Origin: Colwellia sp. TT2012
Lineage (GTDB): Bacteria; Pseudomonadota; Gammaproteobacteria; Enterobacterales; Alteromonadaceae
Direction of reading: 5' to 3'
Assembly: GCF_001440345.1 (NCBI RefSeq)
Contig: NZ_LJYX01000019.1
Location: 1-64,000, forward strand
Length of the DNA: 64,000 nucleotides
Within the stretch, counting starts at the first letter, position 1. Every line of letters begins with the position of its first letter. The position numbers and the translations under genes were made by a program. A model generated the notes under the pieces. The model searched no databases, had not been told where the DNA came from, and saw only the letters and a list, made by a program, of their open reading frames with translations. This document shows positions 7,582-17,802 of the stretch, piece after piece.

Positions 7582-8529
7582 TTATAGCGATAACATTGCC
7601 TGGGTAGCGGCAATAAGATGATGCTTAGTATTAGGTTCAACCGAGGCATGGCCTGAAGCCTCACTAATAACCAAGGTTGATTTAGGCAACTTTTGGTGCA
7701 ATAACCAGGCATTATCAGCAGGACAAACAATGTCATACCTACCATGGACTATAGCCGTTGGAATATCTTGTATTTTATCGCAGTTCGCTAAGATTTGATT
7801 GTCACTCAAGAAGCAATCATTCACCATGTAATGCGCCTCATGGCGAGCGAGTGTCCAAGCATGTTTATCACCGGTTGCTGCATCAACAAAGGCTTGATCT
7901 GGTTTTAAAGTACAACAACGAATTTCCCATATACTCCAAGCAGTGGCAATTTTTTGCGCCAGTGCTTTATCTTCGCCCACTAACATCTCGTAGGCCGCTT
8001 TAACATTCGCTTGCGCTTTACCTTGCGGTAAAACAGCTACATACTCCTGCCAATAATCAGGGAAGATACGCGTGGCGCCACCCCCTGAGAAGGTCCAATT
8101 AGTATCAACATCGCGAGCTAAGAAAATGCCACGTAGCACTAAGCTTTTAACACTGACCGGATGAGCTTGTGCATAAACTAAGGCTAAGGTTGAGCCCCAA
8201 GAACCGCCAAATACATGCCATTGTTTAATTTGTAAGTGCTGACGGATTTTTTCTATATCAGCCACTAAAAAATCAGTTTCGTTATTATCTAAACAGCCGT
8301 GAGGTAATGAACGACCACAACCACGTTGGTCAAATAAAATTATATGATACTGCTCAGGATCGAAAAAACGTCTGTCATTGGTTGAACAGCCGCCACCAGG
8401 GCCGCCATGAATAAACAATACGGGCTGACCTTGTGGATTACCACATTGCTCAACATAAATTTGATGTTGACCATCAACATCAAGTAAGAAGTCATTAAAT
8501 GGCGATATTTCGGGGTAAAATTGATTCAT
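7582..8529 (-). CDS. pip: Proline iminopeptidase (S33 alpha/beta hydrolase)
   Basis: This 315-aa cytoplasmic serine peptidase removes N-terminal proline from peptides. It shows the family marks in order: HGGPGGGC oxyanion loop at residues 41-48, DQRGCGRS at 67-74, and nucleophile elbow GGSWGST with Ser110. The acidic residue and the catalytic His (in SGHASVEP) follow near the C-terminus. Length is normal for the family (about 310-320). The start at 8529 agrees with the conserved N-terminus. It lies 61 bp downstream of a DUF2237 gene on the same strand, with which it may share a transcript. Confidence 0.93.
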   Translation of the reverse strand: MNQFYPEISPFNDFLLDVDGQHQIYVEQCGNPQGQPVLFIHGGPGGGCSTNDRRFFDPEQYHIILFDQRGCGRSLPHGCLDNNETDFLVADIEKIRQHLQIKQWHVFGGSWGSTLALVYAQAHPVSVKSLVLRGIFLARDVDTNWTFSGGGATRIFPDYWQEYVAVLPQGKAQANVKAAYEMLVGEDKALAQKIATAWSIWEIRCCTLKPDQAFVDAATGDKHAWTLARHEAHYMVNDCFLSDNQILANCDKIQDIPTAIVHGRYDIVCPADNAWLLHQKLPKSTLVISEASGHASVEPNTKHHLIAATQAMLSL

Positions 8530-8590
8530 GTTTTATGCTCTAAAGATAATTTTTCTTAGCTAACCTTACTTAGTATTTACTTAACTTGTC

Positions 8591-8980
8591 TTAACTTAAA
8601 TCCAAGGCATATTTTTTTAATAGTTCAATAGGCACTATTTCAAGTGCTTTGATATGCGTTTTTCGTAAATATACCCGTGGTGCTCTATCATTTTGATGGG
8701 CTTCTAACCAACGTGCTGCACACAGACACCAAGTATCGCCAGCTTTAATACCTTTAAAGTCAGCTTCTGGTACTGGCGTTGATAAGTCATTACCTTTAAA
8801 GCGTGAAAACTCAAGAAATGACTGACTTGCTTCGATACAAACCGTATGAGAGCCGACATCTTGTGCACAGGTATTGCATTTATTATCGCGAAAAAAACCG
8901 GTTACCGGATCACCACTACAGTCTTCTAGCGCTTCACCAAAAACATTAATTGATTCATCCATTTCTATAACTTGTTCCAT
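8591..8980 (-). CDS. DUF2237 family protein
   Basis: The 129-aa protein carries the DUF2237 pattern: NVFGEALEDCSGDPVTGFFR near the start, then CNTCAQDVGSHTVCIEAS, and GDTWCLCAARWLEA in the middle. Conserved cysteines lie in each block, so metal or redox use is possible but unproven. ATG at 8980 gives a 6-residue lead before a second Met, and either could be the start. No signal peptide. The function is unknown. It lies upstream of pip on the same strand. Confidence 0.88.
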   Translation of the reverse strand: MEQVIEMDESINVFGEALEDCSGDPVTGFFRDNKCNTCAQDVGSHTVCIEASQSFLEFSRFKGNDLSTPVPEADFKGIKAGDTWCLCAARWLEAHQNDRAPRVYLRKTHIKALEIVPIELLKKYALDLS

Positions 8981-9181
8981 AACCTGACCTTACTTTAATT
9001 TAAAATGCTGACGTTACCGCATTAGCGCGCAAGTTAATACTGTTGCGAGCTATAAAAAGCAGTCAAATCGATCTTAGATCTCCGGAATAGGTATAAATGA
9101 CCGGGTTATGGCTTAAGTGGCAAATAAAAAGCGCCTTAAGCGCTTTTATATTGTTAATAACAAAGTAGCTAGACATTGAAA
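8981..9181. other. Intergenic region with terminator
   Basis: Apart from the hairpin at 9127-9147 I see no gene here. To the right it runs into the decayed TPR gene (9182-9520). Confidence 0.5.
9127..9147. terminator. Rho-independent terminator
   Basis: AAAAGCGC, loop CTTAA, GCGCTTTT with flanking T-rich sequence on the minus strand. It serves the leftward SRAP/TPR-remnant transcription unit. Confidence 0.85.
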
Positions 9182-9520
9182 CTAACTAAGCATGGCTAAT
9201 TGTACCTGATGATTTTTATGCTCTCGCTCAACATACTTGCTCAGGTTGTTTTAACGGGTAAGACGACGCGCGTTGTAAAGTAAGCCATTTTATTTCGGCA
9301 ATTTATTGTGCGCCTCAACTAAATTTATCGCCTGAACAATATGTTTTCAGCTATTAAAAAAATCGTTGTTTTGGTAAAAAATTTGCGCAAATAACATTTC
9401 TGTATTTGCAGTTAAAGCTTTGCTATTAAACCCTCGCCACTTGTTTAAGTAGGCAAGTGTCCCTTTATAGTTTTGTTGCTGCATGCTCAATTGCGCTAAA
9501 GAATTATAAAATATACGATT
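9182..9520 (-). pseudogene. Remnant of a TPR protein (TonB-system-associated type)
   Basis: The frame running left from the SRAP stop reads LAQLSMQQQNYKGTLAYLNK then EMLFAQIFYQNNDFFNS. After an in-frame stop it continues in the same frame as HIVQAINLVEAHNKLPK and, past two more stops, KYVEREHKNHQVQLAMLS. This matches the repeat pattern of TPR proteins that accompany TonB systems in Alteromonadales, where the stop after KLPK replaces the usual Glu of a KENW motif. Three nonsense codons and a missing N-terminal half mark it as a fossil. The family assignment is from memory. Confidence 0.6.
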
Positions 9521-10130
9521 AAGCCGCAGTGACTTTGATATAGCTTTCATCGATAGCCAGAAACAATGGCGCTAACTGCTCGGCAGAGGATTGAAACCAG
9601 AAATCACGATATTGCGGTAATATAATTACCGGCATGCGTTGATGATAGTCAGCACACTTTGCATTAGGCTCAGTGGTCAGTGTTAGCAATTGTGGGCTTG
9701 GCTTTTGACTTAGGTGTTGATAGTAAATACCCGCCATTAAAAATGGCTCTTCATTAACATGGCTAAAAAGGTACTTTTGCTTTTTCCCACCCTCAGTGCG
9801 CCACTCATACCAACCAGAGCAAGGGATTAAACATCGATGTGTTTTAATCGCGGCTTTAAAGGTGTTTTTAGTGAGCACAGTTTCACTTTGCGCATTAATA
9901 AGTAATCGCTTTGACCAACTTGGCTGCATGCCCCAATTGGCATCAAGTTGCTGATAACTTATCTGTTCATTTGAGTCGTGATTTTCCCCTTTGTTGGCAT
10001 CATTACTAATGAGCGTTGCCACGTTTTGGCCTGGGCTGAGATTATTGTTTGCTGGCGCACTAAAGTTACAGCCGAAGAAATCGCTAATAATTTTACTGTG
10101 TTTACTCTCAATGTTCATTCTGCCACACAT
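9519..10130 (-). CDS. SRAP (SOS response-associated peptidase, HMCES/YedK-type) protein
   Basis: The 203-aa protein begins MCGRMN. SRAP proteins need Cys2 exposed after Met removal, because it forms a thiazolidine crosslink with abasic sites in single-stranded DNA. For that reason I choose ATG 10130, although the open frame extends 12 codons further upstream. Those extra codons belong to a decayed VOC gene. Other conserved parts are NWGMQPSW, RCLIPCSGWYEW (active-site Glu) and YHQRMPVIL (active-site His). Expected role: protection of abasic sites during replication. The 3' end abuts a TPR-gene fossil. Confidence 0.93.
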   Translation of the reverse strand: MCGRMNIESKHSKIISDFFGCNFSAPANNNLSPGQNVATLISNDANKGENHDSNEQISYQQLDANWGMQPSWSKRLLINAQSETVLTKNTFKAAIKTHRCLIPCSGWYEWRTEGGKKQKYLFSHVNEEPFLMAGIYYQHLSQKPSPQLLTLTTEPNAKCADYHQRMPVIILPQYRDFWFQSSAEQLAPLFLAIDESYIKVTAA

Positions 10131-10139
10131 AGTACAGTC

Positions 10140-10266
10140 AGCCTTTTTTGATATGGGATCTGGCATTTTTCCGACCAGCTACGGTTTACGTGCAAAAATA
10201 ACACCTTTATTTTCAAGTAGCTCAGCGGCTTTAAGGATGTCATCGACTTGGTAATAAAGGGCTCCC
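10140..10266 (-). pseudogene. Remnant of a VOC/glyoxalase gene fused in frame ahead of the SRAP gene
   Basis: Reading leftward from about 10266, the frame gives GALYYQVDDILKAAELLENK, then GVIFARKP, a TAG stop, and LVGKMPDP. This is the well-known C-terminal half of small VOC proteins (LYYKVDDI...GV.F...P.LVAKMPDHELWM), with a stop where His is usual. The fragment has no N-terminus (a run of seven C lies at its left edge) and loses the family after MPDP. The frame then continues into the SRAP gene and creates its spurious N-terminal extension. Confidence 0.7.
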
Positions 10267-10335
10267 CCCCTATTTTATGGACAAAAACTATTGGCTAAAG
10301 GGTATAGCACAGCAGCATAAATATTTTATTTTTCA

Positions 10336-11586
10336 TCAGATAAGCTTGGCTTGAATAATATTTAACTGCCACTGGTTAACCTTTTGTTTTTTAGCTAGCT
10401 GCATTGCTTTTTGATAATACTGTTGAGATGTTTCTTTATCTTTTAACTGCTGATAAAGATCGGCGATTGCCATTAAGTAATCAATATTATTGACGAACTC
10501 CGCCTCATTGGTTTTTAACAAAGCAAGCGCACTTTCCGGCGAGTCGTAATAGCTAACAAACGATGCTTGTTTCGTTAACAATACTTGTTTCGATGCAGGA
10601 GAACTATTAATAGTATTACTAATAAACTGAGGTAAGGCATCGGCATTTTTCTGTCTATAATGTTGGCGAATAAATATATGAACCACAGCGGATGGAATTG
10701 GCTGCTGAATCGCAAATAAGTTTTGTATTTCTTGATAATGTTTAACCGTTTGCTCTGGCGAATTTTTCTCTAAAACGCTTTCTGGCAGATACCAAGCTTT
10801 GAATATGGCTTTTAAACTGTCTCGTAGCGCAATTTGCCCGACAGAATTATGATTCTCGTCCGGGTAATGTTTGAAACGCCACTGCAAATTTTTTAACGGT
10901 TTAAGGTCTAGTTGATTAATAAAAGCATATTGGCCCATTTCCATCTCGTCTGCTAACGATAAATACAATGCTATATTTTCATGCGCAACCTTGCCTAATT
11001 TCTCTTTTGCTTTATCAACGATGGCACTGTCTGCTACCCATACTGACGGGCTAATAGCGACATAATTATTAAATGAACCGGGTGCTTCGAGTAAGGCATT
11101 AAGTACAAACAATCCCCCCATAGAATAGCCAACCAGTGTTGAATGCTTAGCGGCTCGGTAATTTTTATTGATATAAGGTTGTACTTCTTCGTTTAAAAAA
11201 GCCAAAAATTCTTTTGCTGAACCAGTGTTGTTTTTTATCGGTGAAGTCGAATTATTGGGTGTCATGTACTTGCGATACTTTTCAGTACCTTGATCAGCCA
11301 AGCCGACCAGGATAACTTTTGGAATAAGCTGGCCCTTATTCGCCAAAAGATCCAACATGCCCGAAACACCATGGAAGTTATAGTCTCCATCGAGCAAGTA
11401 GATAACTGGATACGTATTTTTTAACTCACTGCGGTAATTTTCCGGTAGTAATATTTGTAATTCACGCGGTTCGCCTAACACTGAAGAGTTTATTGTTACT
11501 CGCTCTCCCCTATCAAATATACTGGCAAAGCTTACCTGTGAGATAACTAACATCAAGATGAAAATAATTTTTATACATACAGCCAT
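10336..11586 (-). CDS. Secreted esterase-type alpha/beta hydrolase with C-terminal TPR-like region
   Basis: The 416-aa protein starts with a signal peptide (about residues 1-21, ending VSFA). An esterase D/Fes-type domain spans about 25-270: LPENY, YLLDGDYNF, nucleophile elbow GYSMGG with Ser155, and a His in PDENHNSV. The C-terminal ~110 residues are helical and TPR-like (LLKTNEAEF, LYQQLKDKETSQQYYQKAMQ). Putative periplasmic esterases of this size, related to enterochelin and ferri-siderophore esterases, are common in marine bacteria. The substrate is not predictable here. The gene stands alone with a 500-bp upstream gap. Confidence 0.85.
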   Translation of the reverse strand: MAVCIKIIFILMLVISQVSFASIFDRGERVTINSSVLGEPRELQILLPENYRSELKNTYPVIYLLDGDYNFHGVSGMLDLLANKGQLIPKVILVGLADQGTEKYRKYMTPNNSTSPIKNNTGSAKEFLAFLNEEVQPYINKNYRAAKHSTLVGYSMGGLFVLNALLEAPGSFNNYVAISPSVWVADSAIVDKAKEKLGKVAHENIALYLSLADEMEMGQYAFINQLDLKPLKNLQWRFKHYPDENHNSVGQIALRDSLKAIFKAWYLPESVLEKNSPEQTVKHYQEIQNLFAIQQPIPSAVVHIFIRQHYRQKNADALPQFISNTINSSPASKQVLLTKQASFVSYYDSPESALALLKTNEAEFVNNIDYLMAIADLYQQLKDKETSQQYYQKAMQLAKKQKVNQWQLNIIQAKLI

Positions 11587-12090
11587 TATCTAGTACCTGT
11601 TATTTCTTTGTGAAAGAGAGGATCTAAGCCGATGGCATTATATTAACAAGTCCACTATAGAGTATAAATAAAAGCGTACAAACTAAAAGCATTAGCCTTT
11701 AAACAGTGCAGTACGCTGTCATGGATATTTAAAATAGTGACCTAAGTGATTAAACAAAAAACGCACAATTGTTGTAGACCAAGTAATACCTTGTTGGTAA
11801 ATCTATATGAATAAGCCAGCAGAATTAATGACCACCTTTTACCATGATGCTGGTGCTCGATGTGTTCAACACCGACGTTGATATCAACGCCTAGTTGGAG
11901 GAGACGGAAAAATATACCCTTCAATTAGCAATAGAGCTTAATCAGTTGTTTTTTTTAAAAATAACGAAATGATGACTAAGAATCAATGAGCAAAATTCTC
12001 CTGGGGATAGGATTGAATAATAGCGTGAGATAAAAGTAATAATAAGCTATACATAAGGCATGATTTATTCATCGTTACTGAAAATTTTAA
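11587..12090. other. 504-bp gap between esterase and histidine kinase genes
   Basis: No intact gene is supported. A 45-codon plus-strand frame (11807-11941), beginning MNKPAELMTTFYHDAG and broken by one TGA before YQRLVGGDGKIYPSISNRA, looks protein-like and may be a fossil. The right part is AT-rich and should carry the histidine-kinase promoter. Confidence 0.35.
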
Positions 12091-14997
12091 ATGAACTTAG
12101 CTAACACTCAAGGAAACCCGACGACTCTGCGCTTTAAAATAGGTGAATTCATTATTCGCTTTTCCCTGCAAATAGCGGTATTACTCATGGTCACCGGCAT
12201 AGTCAGCGCCTATTTATTTATAGCAAGCACGACAAAATCATTGACCAACCATACCTCTCAATTAAATGCACAGCGCTACTTAGAAGCTTTATCCGCCTTT
12301 CGCACCCTTTATACTAATGAAGTGGTTAACATCGCTAAAAAACAAAACATCACCATAAGTCACGACTACAAAAACATTAAAAATGCCATTCCTTTGCCAG
12401 CAACATTAACTATGGCGTTAGGCAAAGAAATAGGTAAGTTTCAATCTGGCGCTCAAACCTTTTTATATAGTCGCTACCCCTTTCCTTGGCGAGCAAAAGA
12501 AAACCAAGCCATATTTAGCCAAGACTTCTCGCAACAAGCTTGGAGTAGTTTAACGAAGAACCCAGAGCAAGCCTTCTTTCGTTTTGAGGAGGTAGATGGC
12601 CAGATGTCGATACGTTATGCGATTGCCGATGTCATGCGCGAAGGCTGTATCGATTGCCATAACAATCATGCTCAAACACCGAAGAATGACTGGCAGCTAG
12701 GTGATGTTCGTGGAGTAATGGAAGTAATTTTACCCCTTGATAAAGCCCAATTTACCGCACAATCTTCACTGCAAGCCACCTTTATCGTTTTGTTTGCCAT
12801 GATGGCTCTTATTGCCTTGGTGCTGTTCATCTTTTTTAGTCGTATTAAAAAAGATGCAAAAAAACTGGCCGACTCAAATATAGAAATGATGAACAAGCAA
12901 GAGCAAGTCAATTTTGCCAATGAGGAAATGAGCTTAGCTATTGAGCAGTTAGAGCATAAGGCTAAAGAGTTAGTTAGCAGTAATCAAGTTAAAGCAGATT
13001 TTATGGCGACTATGAGTCATGAAATTCGCACCCCACTCAATGGTGTTATTGGTATGCTGAGTTTATTAAAGCAAAGTGAACTGACCCATGAGCAAAATCA
13101 TCATGCTCACCTTGCCACGGTTAGTGCCAGCTCGTTGTTAAATATAATTAACGACATTCTTGATTTTTCAAAAATTGAAGCCGATAAGTTGGTTATTGAG
13201 TTGGTGGAAATACCTTTAGCTGAGCTAGTTACCAATCTTAGTGCAACGATGGCCCATATAGCCCACGAGAAAGGTTTAGAGCTTATCGTTGACGTCTCGC
13301 AGTTAAAGCATGTGGTAACAAGAGGCGATCCTCATAGGATCAGACAAATCCTGACCAATCTAATTAATAATGCCATTAAATTTACCGCTCAAGGTGAAGT
13401 GGTTATTAGTACCAATATAGCCATGATTGATGAAAAAAATCTACAGTTTAGCTGCTCAGTTACCGATACCGGCATAGGTATAGCGCAGCATAAATTAGAT
13501 TCTATGTTTGAACGTTTCACCCAAGAAGATAGTTCAACGACCCGCCAATACGGTGGCACAGGTTTGGGCTTAGCCATAGTGAAAAAATTATGCCAACTAA
13601 TGAAGGGCGACATCACAGTAACGAGTACACAAGGTCAAGGCAGTAGCTTTAGTTTTACTTTGTTATTAGAGCGTTGTGACTATATTAAAGCAGAATTGCC
13701 ACAAGTAGACTTATCGGCTTACCGAATATTAATTGTTGATGATAATAAAACCAATAGAGAAGTATTAGATGGCCAGCTAAAATTATGGGGAGCTGAGGTG
13801 AGTCAAGTCGACAGTGCTAAAGCTGCGCTATCATGTTTGGCTGCAGACTTAAGCAATGATGGCCATAAAAGTTTTGACATTGCCATTTTAGATATGCAAA
13901 TGCCTGAAATGAATGGCGCACAATTAGGTGAAATAATAAGAGCCGATAAACAGTTAGCACATTTAAAACTTATAATGCTTACTTCCCTAGCGAGACCCGG
14001 AGATGGACAATATTTTGCCAAGATAGGCTTTAATTTCAGTATGCCTAAACCTGTTATCACGGCAGATTTAGCAAAAGCACTAGTACAGGTGTTAAATGAC
14101 GATAAAGCCACAAGTCAGCAACCGACTCTCCCCATAAAAAATAATAAGCAGCCGATAACGATTAAGCCTTTACCTAAATCTACGCGTATATTATTAGTAG
14201 AAGATAACGCCATCAACCAAGTTGTTGCCAAGACCCTATTAACAAATTTAGGCGCTCAAGTTGAAATAGCCAATAATGGCGAAAAGGCGCTATTGTGCTT
14301 AGAAAAAAGCTATTTTGATGTGGTGCTCATGGATTGTCAGATGCCGGTAATGGACGGTTATACCGCCACTAAAACTATCAGAAAATCCCAATATGATTAT
14401 AAAGATATATATATTATTGCGATGACGGCAAACGCCATGAGTGGCGACCGTGAAAAGTGCATTGCTGCCGGTATGAATGACTACTTAACTAAGCCAGTCG
14501 ATATTATTGCCCTAGAAAACAGTCTACTAAAAGCACTAAATATGCCCTTAGCACCGCGTGAAGCAGTAATACCCAGAAGAACAGAGCAAAATATTACCCG
14601 TAAAGATAATGTAGTAAACACGGAAAATGAAAGTAACAACACTAATATTTGGGGTAAAGAGGCATTCTATAAAAGGGTCGGGGGAAATCAGCCCTTGGCA
14701 GAGCGTATAGTGACTATGTATTGTCAAGATATGCCTGATGAAATAGATAAGTTAAGCCAAGCGATTCGCGCAAGAGAGGTCAAATCAATTGCAGCTATCG
14801 CGCATAAAATTAAAGGCTCTAGTGCTAATCTTGAAGCGACAAAGCTGGCCCAATGCGCCCTTGAGATTGAGCTAGCCGTTAAGGAAAATAACGGTGACAA
14901 TATTGACCTACTCTCGATTAAACTAAAGGATAATTTTACTGAACTATTAACAGAGCTTGAAGAGTTTATTGCCATTAACGTGCCAAATGAATCATAA
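12091..14997 (+). CDS. Hybrid sensor histidine kinase/response regulator with Tll0287-like haem-type sensor domain
   Basis: This 968-aa inner-membrane phosphorelay protein has these domains in order. TM1 is about residues 23-45. A periplasmic DUF3365/Tll0287-like domain carries a c-type haem motif CIDCH (186-190) followed by KNDWQLGDVRGVMEV. TM2 is about 228-249, followed by a coiled linker to 300. HisKA has SHEIRTPLNG with His310. HATPase_c has NLINNAIKF and GGTGLGLAI. Receiver 1 has phospho-acceptor Asp601 (ILDMQMPEM) and receiver 2 has Asp748 (MDCQMPVMDG). A C-terminal Hpt has His905 (AHKIKGSS). The haem motif suggests redox or gas sensing. No cognate DNA-binding regulator is adjacent, and hemF follows downstream. 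Confidence 0.93.
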   Translation: MNLANTQGNPTTLRFKIGEFIIRFSLQIAVLLMVTGIVSAYLFIASTTKSLTNHTSQLNAQRYLEALSAFRTLYTNEVVNIAKKQNITISHDYKNIKNAIPLPATLTMALGKEIGKFQSGAQTFLYSRYPFPWRAKENQAIFSQDFSQQAWSSLTKNPEQAFFRFEEVDGQMSIRYAIADVMREGCIDCHNNHAQTPKNDWQLGDVRGVMEVILPLDKAQFTAQSSLQATFIVLFAMMALIALVLFIFFSRIKKDAKKLADSNIEMMNKQEQVNFANEEMSLAIEQLEHKAKELVSSNQVKADFMATMSHEIRTPLNGVIGMLSLLKQSELTHEQNHHAHLATVSASSLLNIINDILDFSKIEADKLVIELVEIPLAELVTNLSATMAHIAHEKGLELIVDVSQLKHVVTRGDPHRIRQILTNLINNAIKFTAQGEVVISTNIAMIDEKNLQFSCSVTDTGIGIAQHKLDSMFERFTQEDSSTTRQYGGTGLGLAIVKKLCQLMKGDITVTSTQGQGSSFSFTLLLERCDYIKAELPQVDLSAYRILIVDDNKTNREVLDGQLKLWGAEVSQVDSAKAALSCLAADLSNDGHKSFDIAILDMQMPEMNGAQLGEIIRADKQLAHLKLIMLTSLARPGDGQYFAKIGFNFSMPKPVITADLAKALVQVLNDDKATSQQPTLPIKNNKQPITIKPLPKSTRILLVEDNAINQVVAKTLLTNLGAQVEIANNGEKALLCLEKSYFDVVLMDCQMPVMDGYTATKTIRKSQYDYKDIYIIAMTANAMSGDREKCIAAGMNDYLTKPVDIIALENSLLKALNMPLAPREAVIPRRTEQNITRKDNVVNTENESNNTNIWGKEAFYKRVGGNQPLAERIVTMYCQDMPDEIDKLSQAIRAREVKSIAAIAHKIKGSSANLEATKLAQCALEIELAVKENNGDNIDLLSIKLKDNFTELLTELEEFIAINVPNES

Positions 14998-15061
14998 CTT
15001 AACGGCCGTCGCCTGAATTGAAATTACTCAAGCACTCAACAACATAGATCTTGATTACTAA

Positions 15062-16105
<1,044 letters not shown>

Positions 16106-16240
16106 CTTGAAATAAAATGCAGCTAAGGCAATTCAATAATATTACTCCTGCAAGTAACACTAAAGATGAAAAGTCTTATTGAATAGCCCCTCTGCCCAAT
16201 TCAATTCAGTGTTAATTTAAAACAAGGACATTAACGGAAA

Positions 16241-16981
16241 ATGATCATCCAACAGCACAGCCATGATATAGCAACCCCAACAGGCACTATGCGTACTTAT
16301 GTTTATCGTCCACAAGCGCAGGGCAAGTTTCCTACGATTATTTTTTACTCTGAAATATTCCAACAAACAGCGCCGATAGCAAGAACAGCGGCACTCATGG
16401 CTGGGCATGGCTTTGTTGTACTAGTACCTGAGGTTTTTCATGAGTTAAACCCTATTGGCACGGTATTAGGTTACGACGATGCAGGCAAAGACAAAGGCAA
16501 TCAAGACAAGTGGGCTAAACCTTTAGAACACCATGACAGCGATACCCAAGCCTTAGTGAGTTTTATTCAACAGCAAGAGTATTGCACCGGGAAAATTGGC
16601 ACCATGGGCGTTTGTATTGGTGGTCACCTAGCCTATCGCGCCGCATTAAATGACAATATTTTAGCCGCGGCTTGTTTGTATGCTACTGATATCCATTCAG
16701 GCGATTTACCGAGTGATGCAGGCAATGATTCACTCACACGCACCAAAGATATTAAAGCGGAATTATTAATGATTTGGGGTAAACAAGACCCGCATATTCC
16801 GGCTGAAGCCCGTATGAAAATACACCAGAACTTAATAGCTTCGGGTAATATTTTTGCATGGCATGAGTTTAATGCCTCGCACGCCTTTATGCGCGATGAA
16901 GGTGAACGCTATGATCCTCAACTAGCATTGCGTGTTTATGGTATGGCAGTAGAGCTATTTCAACGTGCTTTACGCGCTTAA
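16241..16981 (+). CDS. Dienelactone hydrolase family protein
   Basis: This 246-aa cytoplasmic alpha/beta hydrolase has the DLH catalytic set: Cys125 in GVCIGG, Asp183 in WGKQDPHIP, and His214 in NASHAFMRD. DLH proteins hydrolyse dienelactones in chlorocatechol breakdown, but most homologues near no catabolic genes have unknown substrates, and that is the case here. Length is typical for the family. It has its own upstream gap (135 bp) after hemF. A short duplicated stretch (TTTAACCTTAAC twice, 16983-17005) follows the stop codon. Confidence 0.88.
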   Translation: MIIQQHSHDIATPTGTMRTYVYRPQAQGKFPTIIFYSEIFQQTAPIARTAALMAGHGFVVLVPEVFHELNPIGTVLGYDDAGKDKGNQDKWAKPLEHHDSDTQALVSFIQQQEYCTGKIGTMGVCIGGHLAYRAALNDNILAAACLYATDIHSGDLPSDAGNDSLTRTKDIKAELLMIWGKQDPHIPAEARMKIHQNLIASGNIFAWHEFNASHAFMRDEGERYDPQLALRVYGMAVELFQRALRA

Positions 16982-17160
16982 GTTTAACCTTAACTTTAAC
17001 CTTAGTTTCAGCCTTAACGGTACAAACAACACTGTGTTTTATCACACACTTAGTTAATACAGGTAAAGTAGCTAACGGCATCGGCTAAAGGATCAATATA
17101 ACAAATGATTAATAGTAGCGAAAAGGGATAAAAGAATATACCCTGACGGTCTAAGGCTAT

Positions 17161-17592
17161 ATGGAATTGATACAATTGAAAGCGAACGACCAAAAAATAT
17201 CTGATCAACCAGCGATTATAAAATTGTTATCCAGAATGCCTGAAGAGGTTGCCAACAGTTTTACCGATGAGCAGTTAAGTCATTTATTAACGGCTATAGG
17301 CTCACGTGGTTGGGGAAAACATAAAGTAGATTTTAGAGGCACCTTTAAACTGCCCTTTTACCAATGGCGATTTTATTATGTCTTACTTGCTGGTAAAAAC
17401 TACAGAGAATTAAGCCGAGAAGAAAGACGCATGTCACTTTTCATCACAGCCATATGCTCTAGCCTATTTATAATATTTTCGGCCACACTTGGTTTATTGG
17501 TGCTTTATCTAATAAAGTCCGCGCTGGGTATCGACTTATTCCCTGGGTTCTCGCTGGGTATCTGGGGTTGGTTTAAAGAAACCTTCTTATAA
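17161..17592 (+). CDS. Hypothetical membrane-anchored protein, 143 aa (intact copy)
   Basis: I do not recognise the family. Residues 1-90 are soluble and charged, with MPEEVANSFTDEQLSHLL and GSRGWGKHKVDFRGTFKLP. A hydrophobic segment at about 93-117 is likely a membrane anchor, followed by a glycine/tryptophan-rich tail (GFSLGIWGWFKETF). A second, broken copy lies at 46318-46660, so the two copies bracket polysaccharide locus A and the lasso cluster. The gene sits just before the sigma-54-type promoter of the export module but is probably a separate transcription unit. Confidence 0.75.
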   Translation: MELIQLKANDQKISDQPAIIKLLSRMPEEVANSFTDEQLSHLLTAIGSRGWGKHKVDFRGTFKLPFYQWRFYYVLLAGKNYRELSREERRMSLFITAICSSLFIIFSATLGLLVLYLIKSALGIDLFPGFSLGIWGWFKETFL

Positions 17593-17695
17593 AAACTATA
17601 GGTTGATTGATAAAAAAGTGTCAAGCTTTTTTACACTATAAAAAAACCATAAACAAACTTTAGCTAAACCATTAATTATATTGTTCTTTTATTTG

Positions 17696-17711
17696 TGGCA
17701 TAAATATTGCT
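17696..17711 (+). promoter_or_regulatory. Sigma-54 (-24/-12) type promoter of export module A
   Basis: TGGCATAAATATTGCT matches TGGCACG-N4-TTGCW at 9 of the 11 specified bases with exact GG-to-GC spacing. It lies 91 bp before the first start codon of the export module. Similar elements precede both PEP-CTERM genes in this window. Confidence 0.7.
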
Positions 17712-17802
17712 AAAATGAGTTTCAAAGAGCTGTAACACGCATTACATATTTCAATTTTCAATTTTAAATTTTAAATTTTCGTACTATATAAATAAGGAAG
17801 TT

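Noticed and set aside
9991-10254. 87-codon plus-strand frame
   Set aside because: Antisense to the SRAP start and VOC fossil; hydrophobic only by chance.
11742-11924. 60-codon minus-strand frame in the gap before the histidine kinase
   Set aside because: No ribosome-binding site or family pattern; the opposite strand looks more protein-like.
16887-17081. 64-codon minus-strand frame with KVKVKVKLKRVK
   Set aside because: Product of the short TTTAACC repeat after the hydrolase gene.
17611-17645. AAAAAAG...CTTTTTT hairpin as terminator of the 17161 gene
   Set aside because: Stem is almost only A-T pairs with little GC; not strong enough to call.
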